From positions 218,008,051-218,072,050 of the forward strand of contig NC_068938.1 in assembly GCF_016801865.2 (NCBI RefSeq): a stretch of 64,000 nt of DNA, given 5' to 3'. The notes under the pieces are model-generated. The model saw only the letters and a list, made by a program, of their open reading frames with translations. It was not told the DNA's origin and ran no database searches. This stretch comes from Culex pipiens pallens (Eukaryota; Arthropoda; Insecta; Diptera; Culicidae). Below, piece by piece: positions 1 to 11,410 of this stretch (within the stretch, counting starts at the first letter, position 1; every line of letters begins with the position of its first letter). Both the position numbers and the translations under genes were made by a program.

Positions 1-596
1 GGCGCGTCCCCGAGCAACACTCTAGAGAGAACATTATGTTCACGCTCTGTCCCTCACCATTCATCAAGCGTCCATGGCGCGGTGGTAGCGTGTCGGATCA
101 GCAACCTAGAAGTTGATGGTTCAATCCTCGTTCTGTTAAGATTTTTTTTTCTGCAATACAATCAATCTGCCGTCGGTAATGTCGATAATTGTCGGTAACG
201 GGCAAAAATGTCATACCCCTATATCGCAAAAAATGCATGAGGACAGTTTTCATGCAGATTCTGATATACTTTCATGCCGCCATGTATCACAATCATGCGA
301 CCGCCGATTGGGTGTATGTTTAAACAGTAAAATTATAAAATTCATATATTTACCGGATTTTTTTTTCTGTGTAGATCGTACACTTTTCCGGCAACTTAGT
401 TAGACAAAATCTTGTTCCGGAAGTTGCCCAAATCCGACTCCAGTACTGACCCAACTCCTTATGAAGCTACAGACAAAATAGTTTTTTTTTTTCATTTGAA
501 AACAAAACTTATTAAAATTTGGTAAACGCTTTTGCAAATTGTAACTATTTTCAAATGATTATTTAATGTTTCTATATGGTACTCGTGAATCAATAT
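1..596. other. Unassigned non-coding flank
   Basis: No open frame with recognisable protein content is present. The stretch holds a tRNA-like SINE head (listed separately) and then AT-rich sequence with T-runs. I see no other element boundary. Confidence 0.5.
74..150 (+). mobile_element. tRNA-like SINE head or tRNA pseudogene
   Basis: An A-box-like GGTGGTAGCGTG is followed about 45 nt later by a B-box-like GGTTCAATCC, the spacing of an internal RNA polymerase III promoter. Between them CAAC...GTTG could pair as an anticodon-type stem. A T-run beginning near 142 could terminate transcription. The two ends do not pair as an acceptor stem, so this is more likely a SINE head or a decayed tRNA copy than a working tRNA gene. 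The SINE body and target duplication were not identified. Confidence 0.45.
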
Positions 597-934
597 GAAC
601 CATTTGAACTTCAAAATTACCTTATCATTTAGGGTAACCATTTAAGGAAACATCCTCAAATAGTTTTTTAAAGTCATCAAGAAAATTGTTGACCATTACA
701 AACATTAAAATAACTCTATTACCAACGGTAACCATTTGATAAATAGTTATGAAGGTCCGCCAGTTGAACCATTTGAACTTTAAAATTACCTTATGATTTA
801 GGGTAACCATTTGAGAAAACATCTGCAAATAGTTTTTTAAAGTTATCAAGAAAATTGTTTACCATTACAAACATTAAAATAACTCTATTACGTATGGTAA
901 CCATTTAACAAATAGTTATCGAGGTCCGCCAAAT
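597..934. repeat. Two-copy tandem repeat, 169-bp unit
   Basis: Copies at 597-765 and 766-934 both start GAACCATTTGAACTT and both contain AGGGTAACCATTT, AAATAGTTTTTTAAAG and a GAGGTCCGCC-like end. They differ at scattered positions, so the duplication is not very recent. The segment is AT-rich and non-coding. Confidence 0.85.
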
Positions 935-1443
935 AACATTGTAACAAATGGTGACCATATCTCATAAGGTTTTTTTAAGGTCCACACTAGAATCGATATA
1001 GTTTTCGTTTATCCGGGTTCTTATTTGATTTGAGGAAAAACAACATTTTCAATTTTGTTTATTTGATTTAATCTAATTTTTGAATTTTTACTCTTCAAAA
1101 TGGAATCAACTGAAATTTCTTTGGTCGCTTCAAGTTTTTTTGGTCCCTGATGTTTTGAAACATATTACTGCCCTTGTTTGGATAAATGTCCCACTTGCAT
1201 TTTCATCACTTCATGTATTCTGTTAGAAAAGCTAAAAATATCCAGTACTTTATTTGGGACATTTATGCGCACAGACAGGGTTGCAAGATTGCCACATAAA
1301 TCTGGGAATGCCAGATTTTATGAGTTTCAGCCAGAATAACGATGTATTTAAGGTTTGTCAGATTTTCCATTATTTTTTTGGAACTTGGCCATATTTCTAC
1401 AATTTCGACCTATATATTTGAAAAATCTTTACAGCGTTCTTTA
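935..1443. other. Unassigned AT-rich spacer
   Basis: This stretch lies between the 169-bp tandem repeat and the target duplication of the hAT-like element. I see no coding sequence or repeat structure that I can name. Confidence 0.5.
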
Positions 1444-1451
1444 TTTAAACA

Positions 1452-4400
1452 CAAGGGGTTTCCAGCATCAAGGATTACTGACCAGTCTAAATGGAATTAC
1501 CAGGATTACTGGCAAGATGCCACGGATTACTTTGATTTCCCAGAGTTGCTTGGGATTACCAGAAACCACGCTAAAATTTATAAAAATAACTTGGAATTAC
1601 TGCCCAGCTTCCAGCATATTGAGAAAACTCTTTGGAATTGGATAGACTGACAGCTGTCAAACGCACAAAACCACGTGCTTGGCAATAGTGCGTCCATCCC
1701 GGGAATTCCCGGCACAAAATTTCCAGGATCTTGAATGCCGAGAATTTTTATATTTTGTATGGGGAATTCCCGGAATCAAACAAAAATCTTATTTTGGCCT
1801 GGAAATTACATTAGCATTACAATTAATAAGTTTAAACTTTTCTAAAATTGTATATAAATTGGTACCATTTTATTTGTTGTCAGTTTTGTTTTTAGACATC
1901 TTAAACCAACTTTTTAAGCTGTTTTAGTCATGTCATATAGAAATAAATTAAAAATAAATATTCATAAGATACTTATTAAATTTTAATTAGAAATGTGGTG
2001 CATACAAAATTCAAAGCACAACAGAAAAGAACAAAAATTTATTTAAGCTATCTAAAAACTGCTATCCTTGTTTAGAATTGATATTAATAGTCAGGGTTGT
2101 TAAAATATCAAAATATCAGCTCTCAGCAACTACAATTATCCCGCCTGAATATTCATGCCTCAAATACAACTGCTCTTCTCTCCTCATTGAAACTCTCAGC
2201 GCCGAACATAGCCGAACACGTTTTCGTGTTTACACACTCGCGATTGACATTTTCTTTTTCACTCTCATTCCCGCTTGCACGATCATGCTACCGCAACAGC
2301 GTTTAACCACAAAAGCCGCCACAAAACCAATTTTGCAAACGCAGTTTAACGGGACGTTATGCGTGGTCGGCTCCTAATCGCCATCTCGCGTTCTCTCATT
2401 GCAGTTTTCGGAGAGATTGAGAGACTCAGCGGTGAGAGCGCATAGTCGAGGAAAAGGGAAGGAGTGATAGAGAGAGAATGACATCGCTGGGAATCACGAG
2501 ACACAAGAAGAATTCTCACAAGCTATAGTGACGGCCGCTATACTCTCGGATATTTTTGGTGCAGAGATAATCTATTGATAGCTTTTCTAGCACTCTTTTG
2601 CAACACTGTTAATAGTATTGAGCTAATTTTATAACTTTCAAGCTTGAAAAACATAAAAAAATATAAACAAAATATAGATTTTATGACTTCTTCAAAAAAA
2701 ATCCTGGGAATAAATATTTTTCACGTTTTCCGGGAAACTCAAAACCTGTCCTACTTGGAAATCATCAAATAATGGGGTAAATGAGCAATTCTCTACCAAA
2801 ACCGGAAATGGATTTTATTTGTATTTTTTGATTTGGCTCAAACTTTGTGGGGGCCTTCCCTATGACCAAAGAAGCCATTTTGCATCATTAGTTTGTCCAT
2901 ATAAATTTCCATACAAATTTGGCAGCTGTTCATACAAAAATGGTACGTAAATATTCGAAAATCTGTATTTTTTGAAGGAATTTTTTGATCAATTTGGTGT
3001 CTTCGGCAAAGTTGTAGGTATTGTTAAGGACTATTTAGAAAAAAATAGGTACACGGAAAAAAAAAATTTCCCGATTTTTTTATTAACTTTTTTTTCACAA
3101 AAACTCAAATTCCCAAAATACGTATTTTTTGATTTTCGTGATTTTTTTATATGTTTTAGGGGACAAAAATCCGCAACTTTTGAGCTATAGAGAAACATGG
3201 TCAAAAAATCTGCCGCCGAGTTATGATTTTTTGAAAAACTGGTGATTTTTGGAAAAAATCGAAATTTCATACATAAAATTTTTTTGACCTCATTTTTTTA
3301 TGCAAAATTGAATTTGCAATCGAAAAGTACTTTACAGATTTTTTGATAAAGGGCCCCGTTTTCAAGATATAGCCACCGAAAGTTTGATTTCAGCGAAATA
3401 TTTGCAGTTTTTCGATTTTTAAAAATAGTGACCATGAGTGACCATCTCTTAAAATATTTTTTTTGAAAAGTTCAGAAAATTTGCTATAAAATTGTCTAAG
3501 AGACATCGAAGATTGGACCTCTGGTTGTTGAGATACAGCGGCTTAAAGAAAAAGAAACACGAAAATTGAAGTTTTCCAAGTCTCACCCAAACAGCCCACG
3601 ATTTTCTAATGACGATATCTCAGCAACTAATGGTTCAATTTTCAATGTTAATACATGAAACATTCGTGAAATTTTCCGATCTTTTCGAAAAAAATATTTT
3701 GAAAAAAATTAAATCAAGACTAACATTTTAAAAGGGCCAAACATTGAATATTATGCCCATTTGAAATGTTAGTCTTGATTTAAAAATTTTCAAAATATTT
3801 TTTTCGAAAAGATCGGAAAATTTCACGAATGTTTCATGTATTAACATTGATAATTGAACCATTAGTTGCTGAGATATCGTCATTAGAAAATCGTGGGCTG
3901 TTTGGGTGAGACTTGGAAAACTTCAATTTTCGTGTTTCTTTTTCTTTAAGCCGCTGTATCTCAACAACCAGAGGTCCAATCTTCGATGTCTCTTAGACAA
4001 TTTTATAGCAAATTTTCTGAACTTTTCAAAAAAAATATTTTTAGAGATGGTCACTCATGGTCACTATTTTTAAAAATCGAAAAACTGCAAATATTTCGCT
4101 GAAATCAAACTTTCGGTGGCTATATCTTGAAAACGGGGCCCTTTATCAAAAAATCTGTAAAGTACTTTTCGATTGCAAATTCAATTTTGCATAAAAAATG
4201 AGGTCAAAAAAATTTTTTGAATGAAATTTCGATTTTTTCCAAAAATCACCAGTTTTTCAAAAAATCATAACTCGGCGGCAGATTTTTTGACCATGTTTCT
4301 CTATAGCTCAAAAGTTGCGGATTTTTGTCCCCTAAAACATATCAAAAAATCTCGAAAATAAAAAAATACGTATTTTGGGAATTTGAGTTTTTGTGAAAAA

Positions 4401-5305
4401 AAAGTTAATAAAAAAATCGGGTAATTTTTTTTTCCGTGTATCTATTTTTTTCTAAATAGTCCTTAACAATACCTACAACTTTGCCGAAGACACCAAATTG
4501 ATCAAAAAATTCCTTCAAAAGTTACAGATTTTCGAATATTTACGTACCATTTTTGTATGAACAGCTGCCAAATTTGTATGGAAATTTATATGGACAAACT
4601 AATGATGCAAAATGGCTTCTTTGGTCATAGGGAAGGCCCCCACAAAGTTTGAGCCAAATAAAAAAATACAAAAAATAAAAATGGTCGAAATCGGCCGGTT
4701 TTGTAGAGAATTGCTCAAATGTCAATATCAGTTTGACAACTGATTTTGACGTTTGAGTGCTTTTTCATCCGAATAAATTTGAATTAGAGAGCATCCAAAT
4801 TAGCGGACATTCACTCTGTTCTTCAAGCAAAAGCAAATGCATTCTGCCGATTTCCCTTAAAGAATTACTAGTAGTTACTTGAATTAATGGGATATACACG
4901 AATTACTGAGTAACTATGGAATTACACGAATTACTACGGAATTACTAGGTAATTCTAGAATTACAGGAATTACTGCAGAATTGCGTTGTAATACTGGAAT
5001 TACTGAATTACTTACTCAAAACTCGAATGATCCCGTACTAGCTATGACTTTAATAGGCAATAAATAGAATCATAAAAGGTTTATCAAAATTATCTTTTTA
5101 ACAGTTGTTTTTTATTATTTTATTATTTTCTGATGTATGTTTTCACAAAAAAGAATCATGGAACTACCAGAATTACAGGGATTACTAAGAATTACCAGAA
5201 TTACTCTGGAATTACTCAGTAAATCCGGAATTACAGAATTACTTGCTCAAGTTCCAAGTAATTCCGGATTAATGACCAGTCTGACACGATGCTGGAAACC
5301 CCTTG
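1452..5305. mobile_element. hAT-like non-autonomous DNA transposon
   Basis: The ends are inverted copies of CAAGGGGTTTCCAGCATC, at 1452-1469 and, reverse-complemented, at 5288-5305. They are flanked by an identical 8-bp duplication TTTAAACA (1444-1451 and 5306-5313). An 8-bp target duplication with a CAAGGGG-type terminus fits the hAT superfamily. Subterminal DNA on both sides is dense in GGAATTAC/GTAATTCC repeats (about 1490-1640 and 4860-5270), the kind of sequence a transposase could bind. No transposase frame is present, so the element is non-autonomous. Its interior holds a GC-richer segment with purine-rich tracts (about 2100-2560) and a complete nested palindrome (2783-4716). Confidence 0.8.
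2783..4716. mobile_element. 1.93-kb palindromic foldback element
   Basis: The left half (2783 to about 3740) is repeated almost perfectly in reverse complement in the right half (about 3755-4716). For example, AATGGCTTCTTTGGTCATAG near 4611-4630 mirrors CTATGACCAAAGAAGCCATT near 2860-2880. The short centre lies near 3740-3765, between two inverted copies of ATCAAGACTAACATTT. Ends are GAGCAATTCTCTAC and its complement, flanked by a 4-bp duplication AAAT (2779-2782, 4717-4720). No protein is encoded; frames inside it are by-products of the palindrome. It is nested inside the hAT-like element. Confidence 0.9.
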
Positions 5306-5599
5306 TTTAAACATAAGCCTCACTGAGCTAAGGCTATAATCCTGGTCTGAAAATGAACTTTTTACTTCAAATTCAATTAGATTCATGTTAAAAAAAATCA
5401 TCAATTCATTCTGACAAATATTGATTTTTCCAAACTAAAAAAAAAATGTTTAAAAATAAATTGAAGCAAAAAAAAATATGTTCAAGAAGAAAAAGCCTAA
5501 TCCAAATATAACAGTAAATTAGTAAATTTTCATGAACGGCCTAAAGGGACAGTCATTGAACAAATTTCAAAAGCGACATCGCAGAAAGACATTACCACC

Positions 5600-6399
5600 G
5601 AGCAATTCCAGCCCAAAACAGGAATTTTTTAAGTACTTTTTTCTCGACCCTCTCCGATTTCAATGAAACTTTGTAGAGATGTTATCCTACGCTTATATAA
5701 GCCATTTTTGTGTATATGGAGCCAGTTTCACTCGATAGTGACATTTGAGAAAAGCGTTTGTGTTTAAAATATTTGTGTATTTCGTAATTTAAATATTGTT
5801 GTATCTCGAAGCCGTTTCATCGTATCAAAAAGTGGTCAAACACAAACTCGTAGGAAATTTGACGGGCTTTCCGAAAAAAATACACTGAACGAAAAAAACT
5901 CTCCGCTTTTATGAGATTTTTCGATTTTTATGCTTCAAAGTCAAATTTGAAGGTGAGCGCACGATTTTTTTCGTTCATTTTTTTGTGAAAATAGCCTAAG
6001 ATGTTACAAAAAGACTCATGAAAAATGCAGGATGGAGCAACTCACCTAAGAAAATACCAAAATCATTTACTGAAACTGTTTTTTTCAAAAGTGCTTTAAA
6101 CGTCAAAATTTTCAAAAACCAAACACGAGAGTCGATTCTTCAGACAATTTTACATAAAAGTCTCCATATTGACCACTGTCCTAAGTCCAATCCTTGTGAA
6201 GTTACAGCGGTTTTAAAAATAAAAATGTTGAAAAAATAGGTTTTTTTTATGGTTTTTGGCAATTTCTATATGACAGACTTGATTTTTCAGTCTCGAAAAT
6301 ATTTTTACCGGAAAGCTCGTCCAATTTCCCATAAGTTTGTCTTTGACCACATTTCAATTGGATGTATGGGCTTACAGATATAAGCTTATTACATTGCTC
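5600..6399 (+). repeat. Foldback-family repeat, copy 1 (single arm)
   Basis: This stretch begins GAGCAATTCCAGCC and ends ACATTGCTC, a short inverted terminus. It is homologous over most of its length to 7853-8775 in the same orientation and, for its second half, to 8800-9010 plus 12811-13122 in reverse. It lacks the insertions that interrupt copy 2 and so acts as an empty-site reference. No target duplication was seen. There is no coding potential: the short frames are AT-rich and lack motifs. Confidence 0.75.
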
Positions 6400-7852
6400 A
6401 TAACTAAAAACATAATATTTTTTCAGTTTAGTATAGTAACCTGGATAGTAAATTATTCCTAATTAGCATTTAATTAGTTTCTGTTTGGCATTATTGATTA
6501 CTAATCTAATTACTGGCAAACAAAGTGGAGGCAAATTGTGCCCTAAACAGTGCCATAGAATTTTCTCAAAACTCAAAAGCACAAAGTCTTCTCCTGTGTG
6601 AGCTCCACACACAAAGTGCTTCCAATTTGCGCGCTAGCGAAATGGGAGAAAAACAACCGGTAATTACACAACGTCCTGCCTTGGAAGTCTGTCTCCTGCG
6701 GCAAAAGCAATAGCCGGTGGCGGGTGACACGCTAGATGTCGCTTTGTGCAGCGCTGAAGCAACCACCACAAAAGGAGCAGAAAGCGACCGCAATGACTGC
6801 AAGCCCTAACCCAACCAACCGAGTCCGAGTCCAAGGAAGGACGCGCAAAGCAAGGGTTCATGACACAACATTCATTATAAACCACTAATTTAATTTTGTC
6901 GCTAGGTCACGAATGTGCGCCATTCCACTGCCGCCGTCAGTTTTTGCTTTGCTAGGAGCTTTTCAAAAGGTGGAAAGGACGAGAGAGCATTTTTCCGTGC
7001 TATGAGTTTTTTTTGTGAAGCTTTAGGGGAGAGCCACCTACAGTTATTATTTATGTTACAATCTTTCTTGAAATTTTCAAAAAATGTCAAGATTAAAAAT
7101 CACTTTGAATAAACTAACTACCCTCCCCTATTTAACCCCCCCCCCCCTCCACTGCTGGCACCGGTTGTTGGCAGTTGTTGTTTTGACAAAGTGTGGAGAC
7201 GCGACGTGCGAGTCGTTTCCGAGGTCGGTCAAATGACTTCAAACGAGGACACAGAACTGCGAAAACGGCACCATTGCCGTAGAAAGGATTCTCCAGCGGG
7301 AGACGAAGGGAACCTTGGGCAACTGGGGTGTAATTTCATAAAAGATGAAAGATTCATAATTTACTGTTTGCATGCTTAGACGATGCATCACGCGAGAAGG
7401 GAGACGCGGGAGTTTGAGCCAAGTCCTGCCGGCACGTTTGGGCGGTGGTGTCGCTGACGAGGCTCCAAATGACTTCCAAATGACGAATTTGCAGCTGATT
7501 TTATGTGTTGTGTGCACCACGCCAGGCCAACCCGGTTTTGAGTGGCATGTGTCAGGATAATCTGTGCAACAGCGACGGCAGTAAAAAAAAGTGCCTCCTC
7601 TATGCAAATGTGAAATAACCACTTTGGGCATGTCAACCCCCTTTCAGAATTAAGCTTAATCTCAAGCTTAACGCGGCTGCCTGCGTCGTCGTCGTTGGCG
7701 GGCCATTTATTTTGGAGCTGGGGTTAAGAGGTGCCACCGAGGGGGATAATTTTAATCCTGCTGACAATCTGAAAACTGGGTTACTGCTGCAATGCATTTG
7801 AGTGCACTTTTATGGAGGGTGACAATTGACGGATGAAAAAATTGTTTACAAT
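6400..7852. other. Unassigned low-copy-looking DNA
   Basis: The base composition is more balanced than its surroundings, with a C-run near 7138-7148. Several overlapping short frames exist on both strands (about 6.5-6.9 and 7.2-7.6 kb), but none has a recognisable domain. It could hold untranslated exons or regulatory DNA; nothing in the sequence decides this. Confidence 0.4.
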
Positions 7853-7971
7853 GAGCAATTTCAGCCAGAAATAGGAATTTCTTGGGTACTTTGTTACTCG
7901 TCCCTCTCAAATTTCAATGAAACTTCGTTGACATGTTACTTTAGGCTAATATAAGCAATTTTGTGTTGATG

Positions 7972-8062
7972 TACGGAGAAATTTCAATTCCCAAAATCGT
8001 GAACAAGCGTTCATAAAAATTAAACACTTGTTCACGATTTTGGGAACTGATTTTTCTCCGTG
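7972..8062. mobile_element. Short stem-forming MITE, copy 1
   Basis: Inverted arms contain CCCAAAATCGTGAACAAG and CTTGTTCACGATTTTGGG around a short AT-rich loop, with ends close to ACGGAGAAA and TTTCTCCGT. The paralogous site at about 5711-5725 reads directly from GTGTATAT into GGAGCCAG without it, so this is an insertion. Target duplication length is ambiguous. Confidence 0.75.
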
Positions 8063-8092
8063 TGGAGCCAGTTACACTCAAGAATGACAATT

Positions 8093-8418
8093 GGGTACTA
8101 AAGCCCTATGTAAATTTTTATGTACAACGGTAAAAAACACGATTAAAAACCATTTCTGATCACTTTTTTTTCATTTTAATGCAAAACAATTTTTTGACAA
8201 GACAACATTTTTTCGATGGATCAACTATGGTCCCCTTGGAACGAGCTGTCAAGTAGGAGCTTTTCTGTCAAGAAGGACCGCGAGGTTAGTTTTTCAAAAT
8301 TGATTTAAATATCCATTTTAAACTCTTTGTGGTCGTACAAAGGGTCATTGTACTCAGAAAAATAAGCTTTATCGCTGTAAACAATAATATCAGCAATCTA
8401 AGCTTCAATTTAGGACCC
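8093..8418. mobile_element. 326-bp MITE with 4-bp target duplication
   Basis: The element begins GGGTACTAAA and ends TTTAGGACCC, a 10-bp terminal inverted repeat with one mismatch. It is flanked by AATT on both sides (8089-8092 and 8419-8422). The paralog in copy 1 (near 5740-5755) reads through as TGACATTTGAGAAA, the empty site. It has no coding capacity. I recall similar sequence as dispersed in culicine genomes but cannot confirm that here. Confidence 0.75.
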
Positions 8419-9071
8419 AATTGAGAAGGGAATAAGTTATTTAAATATTTTTGTAATTCGTAATAAAAATATTGTTATCTCGAAATCGATACATCATATA
8501 AAAAAAAAATACAAATGTGTAGGTAATGTGATGGGCTTTCTAAAAAAATCACAGAAAGAAAAAACTCGCCGCTTCCATGAGATTTTTTGATATGTTAGAT
8601 TTAAAATCATAGTTGAAGGTGCGCTACAATTTATTTTCGTTAAATTTTTGTGAAAAAGCCTTACATGTTGCAAAAAGCCTCACGAAAAATGCAGGATGGT
8701 AAGTCGCTCATAAAATATAAAATTCTCCAAACAGTTTAACATAAAAGTCTTTTTATTTACCACTTCTTCAGTATCAGCATTTCAATTCAATTGAACTCGT
8801 TTTTTTTATTGATGTAAGCCAATATCTGTAAGCACATACTTCCAATTGAAATGCGGTCAAAATCTAACTTTTTGGAAATTAGACGAGGTTTCTTGTAACA
8901 ATATGTTCGAGACTAAAAAAAATAAATCATGCAAATAGAAATGTCAAAAAACCACATGAAAAATCCAAACCCCCTGGTTTTCTACTTTTTTAACTTTTAA
9001 AACCGCTGTACTGCCGTTCTACGCATAATTGTCCCATGTCATTTTTGGTCGATTCTGACTTTTTGACATTT

Positions 9072-11410
9072 TGCCTTTCTTACTAAAGAAAGGTATAGGT
9101 TTTACTTTAAGGCTGGACGTCATTTTCACCTTCGTAAATATGTCGATTCAGCATGAATTTTCTTCGGAAAAATCGTCAAAAAATCACACTGCATCGATTT
9201 TAGACGCTCCATCGATTCACCTTGACAGAACTCGCCTATCTCCAACACTCGAATTTTGAGAAAATAAATTCCGTGGAGTTCGAGTGATGTCCGTGTGTGG
9301 TAAATTTTTTGCCAAATTTTGTGTCGCGTAATCCTCGGCTCCCCTATTTTCGATTTTGATTGTTCCAAGTGCATTTGAAAGCTGGTGTGCTGAACAAGGG
9401 TCATTTTGAGACCGAATTTCGAAATATCCATCTGTTTTCGGATGCGGCCAGACTTTTCAACAAAATACACAGTTTTCAAATGAAAATATGGTCAAAATTT
9501 TTCATTTTCATATCTTTTATTTATCTCAAAAATTGCATTTTTCGAGCTCTACAACCTCCCAAATTTTCATCCAGATCCATAATCTGGTTCTGGACTTAGA
9601 GCCGTTTGATTAACCTACCAAAAGAAAAAAAATCCCTAAAAAAAGGTAAAAGCCCACCGGGTGACCTTTGCCAACACTTTTCATTTCCGATTTTATCCGA
9701 AATTTCTTTCTACATTCATAGTACAGACCATGAGTGAGCATCTGAAACAAATTTGACATCTATCGGCAATCCGGATCAATTTTTAGAGCGATTTACTTTT
9801 TGCCTTTCTTACTAAAGAAAGGTATAGGTTTTACTTTAAGGCTGGACGTCATTTTCACCTTCGTAAATATGTCGATTCAGCATGAATTTTCTTCGGAAAA
9901 ATCGTCAAAAAATCACACTGCATCGATTTTAGACGCTCCATCGATTCACCTTGACAGAACTCGCCTATCTCCAACACTCGAATTTTGAGAAAATAAATTC
10001 CGTGGAGTTCGAGTGATGTCCGTGTGTGGTAAATTTTTTGCCAAATTTTGTGTCGCGTAATCCTCGGCTCCCCTATTTTCGATTTTGATTGTTCCAAGTG
10101 CATTTGAAAGCTGGTGTGCTGAACAAGGGTCATTTTGAGACCGAATTTCGAAATATCCATCTGTTTTCGGAAGCGGCCAGACTTTTCAACAAAATACACA
10201 GTTTTCAAATGAAAATATGGTCAAAATTTTTCATTTTCATATCTTTTATTTATCTCAAAAATTGCATTTTTCGAGCTCTACAACCTCCCAAATTTTCATC
10301 CAGATCCATAATCTGGTTCTGGACTTAGAGCCGTTTGATTAACCTACCAAAAGAAAAAAAATCCCTAAAAAAAGGTAAAAGCCCACCTGGTGACCTTTGC
10401 CAACACTTTTCATTTCCGATTTTATCCGAAATTTCTTTCTACATTCATAGTACAGACCATGAGTGAGCATCTGAAACAAATTTGACATCTATCGGCAATC
10501 CGGATCAATTTTTAGAGCGATTTACTTTTTGCCTTTCTTACTAATTGCCTTTCTTACTAAAGAAAGGTATAGGTTTTACTTTAAGGCTGGACGTCATTTT
10601 CACCTTCGTAAATATGTCGATTCAGCATGAATTTTCTTCGGAAAAATCGTCAAAAAATCACACTGCATCGATTTTAGACGCTCCATCGATTCACCTTGAC
10701 AGAACTCGCCTATCTCCAACACTCGAATTTTGAGAAAATAAATTCCGTGGAGTTCGAGTGATGTCCGTGTGTGGTAAATTTTTTGCCAAATTTTGTGTCG
10801 CGTAATCCTCGGCTCCCCTATTTTCGATTTTGATTGTTCCAAGTGCATTTGAAAGCTGGTGTGCTGAACAAGGGTCATTTTGAGACCGAATTTCGAAATA
10901 TCCATCTGTTTTCGGATGCGGCCAGACTTTTCAACAAAATACACAGTTTTCAAATGAAAATATGGTCAAAATTTTTCATTTTCATATTTTTTATTTATCT
11001 CAAAAATTGCATTTTTCGAGCTCTACAACCTCCCAAATTTTCATCCAGATCCATAATCTGGTTCTGGACTTAGAGCCGTTTGATTAACCTACCAAAAGAA
11101 AAAAAATCCCTAAAAAAAGGTAAAAGCCCACCTGGTGACCTTTGCCAACACTTTTCATTTCCGATTTTATCCGAAATTTCTTTCTACATTCATAGTACAG
11201 ACCATGAGTGAGCATCTGAAACAAATTTGACATCTATCGGCAATCCGGATCAATTTTTAGAGCGATTTACTTTTTGCCTTTCTTACTAAAGAAAGGTATA
11301 GGTTTTACTTTAAGGCTGGACGTCATTTTCACCTTCGTAAATATGTCGATTCAGCATGAATTTTCTTCGGAAAAATCGTCAAAAAATCACACTGCATCGA
11401 TTTTAGACGC
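9072..11410 (+). repeat. 729-bp tandem array, three full units plus a partial
   Basis: Units begin TGCCTTTCTTACTAAAGAAA at 9072, 9801, about 10546 and 11275. Spacings are 729, 745 and 729 bp; the long one is due to a 16-bp duplication of the unit start near 10530-10560. Units differ by only a few substitutions, so expansion or homogenisation is recent. The fourth unit stops at about 11410. Each unit starts with a self-complementary CCTTTCTT...AAGAAAGG hairpin. Frames of 62, 117 and 79 codons recur in every unit but have no recognisable protein content, and I do not call them genes. Confidence 0.95.

Noticed and set aside
7138..7150. C-run as a sign of a misassembly
   Set aside because: Short homopolymer only; flanking sequence is continuous and gives no other sign.
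9071..11073. Recurrent 62-, 117- and 79-codon frames
   Set aside because: They recur identically in each satellite unit, overlap on opposite strands, and the plus-strand ones start at TTG.
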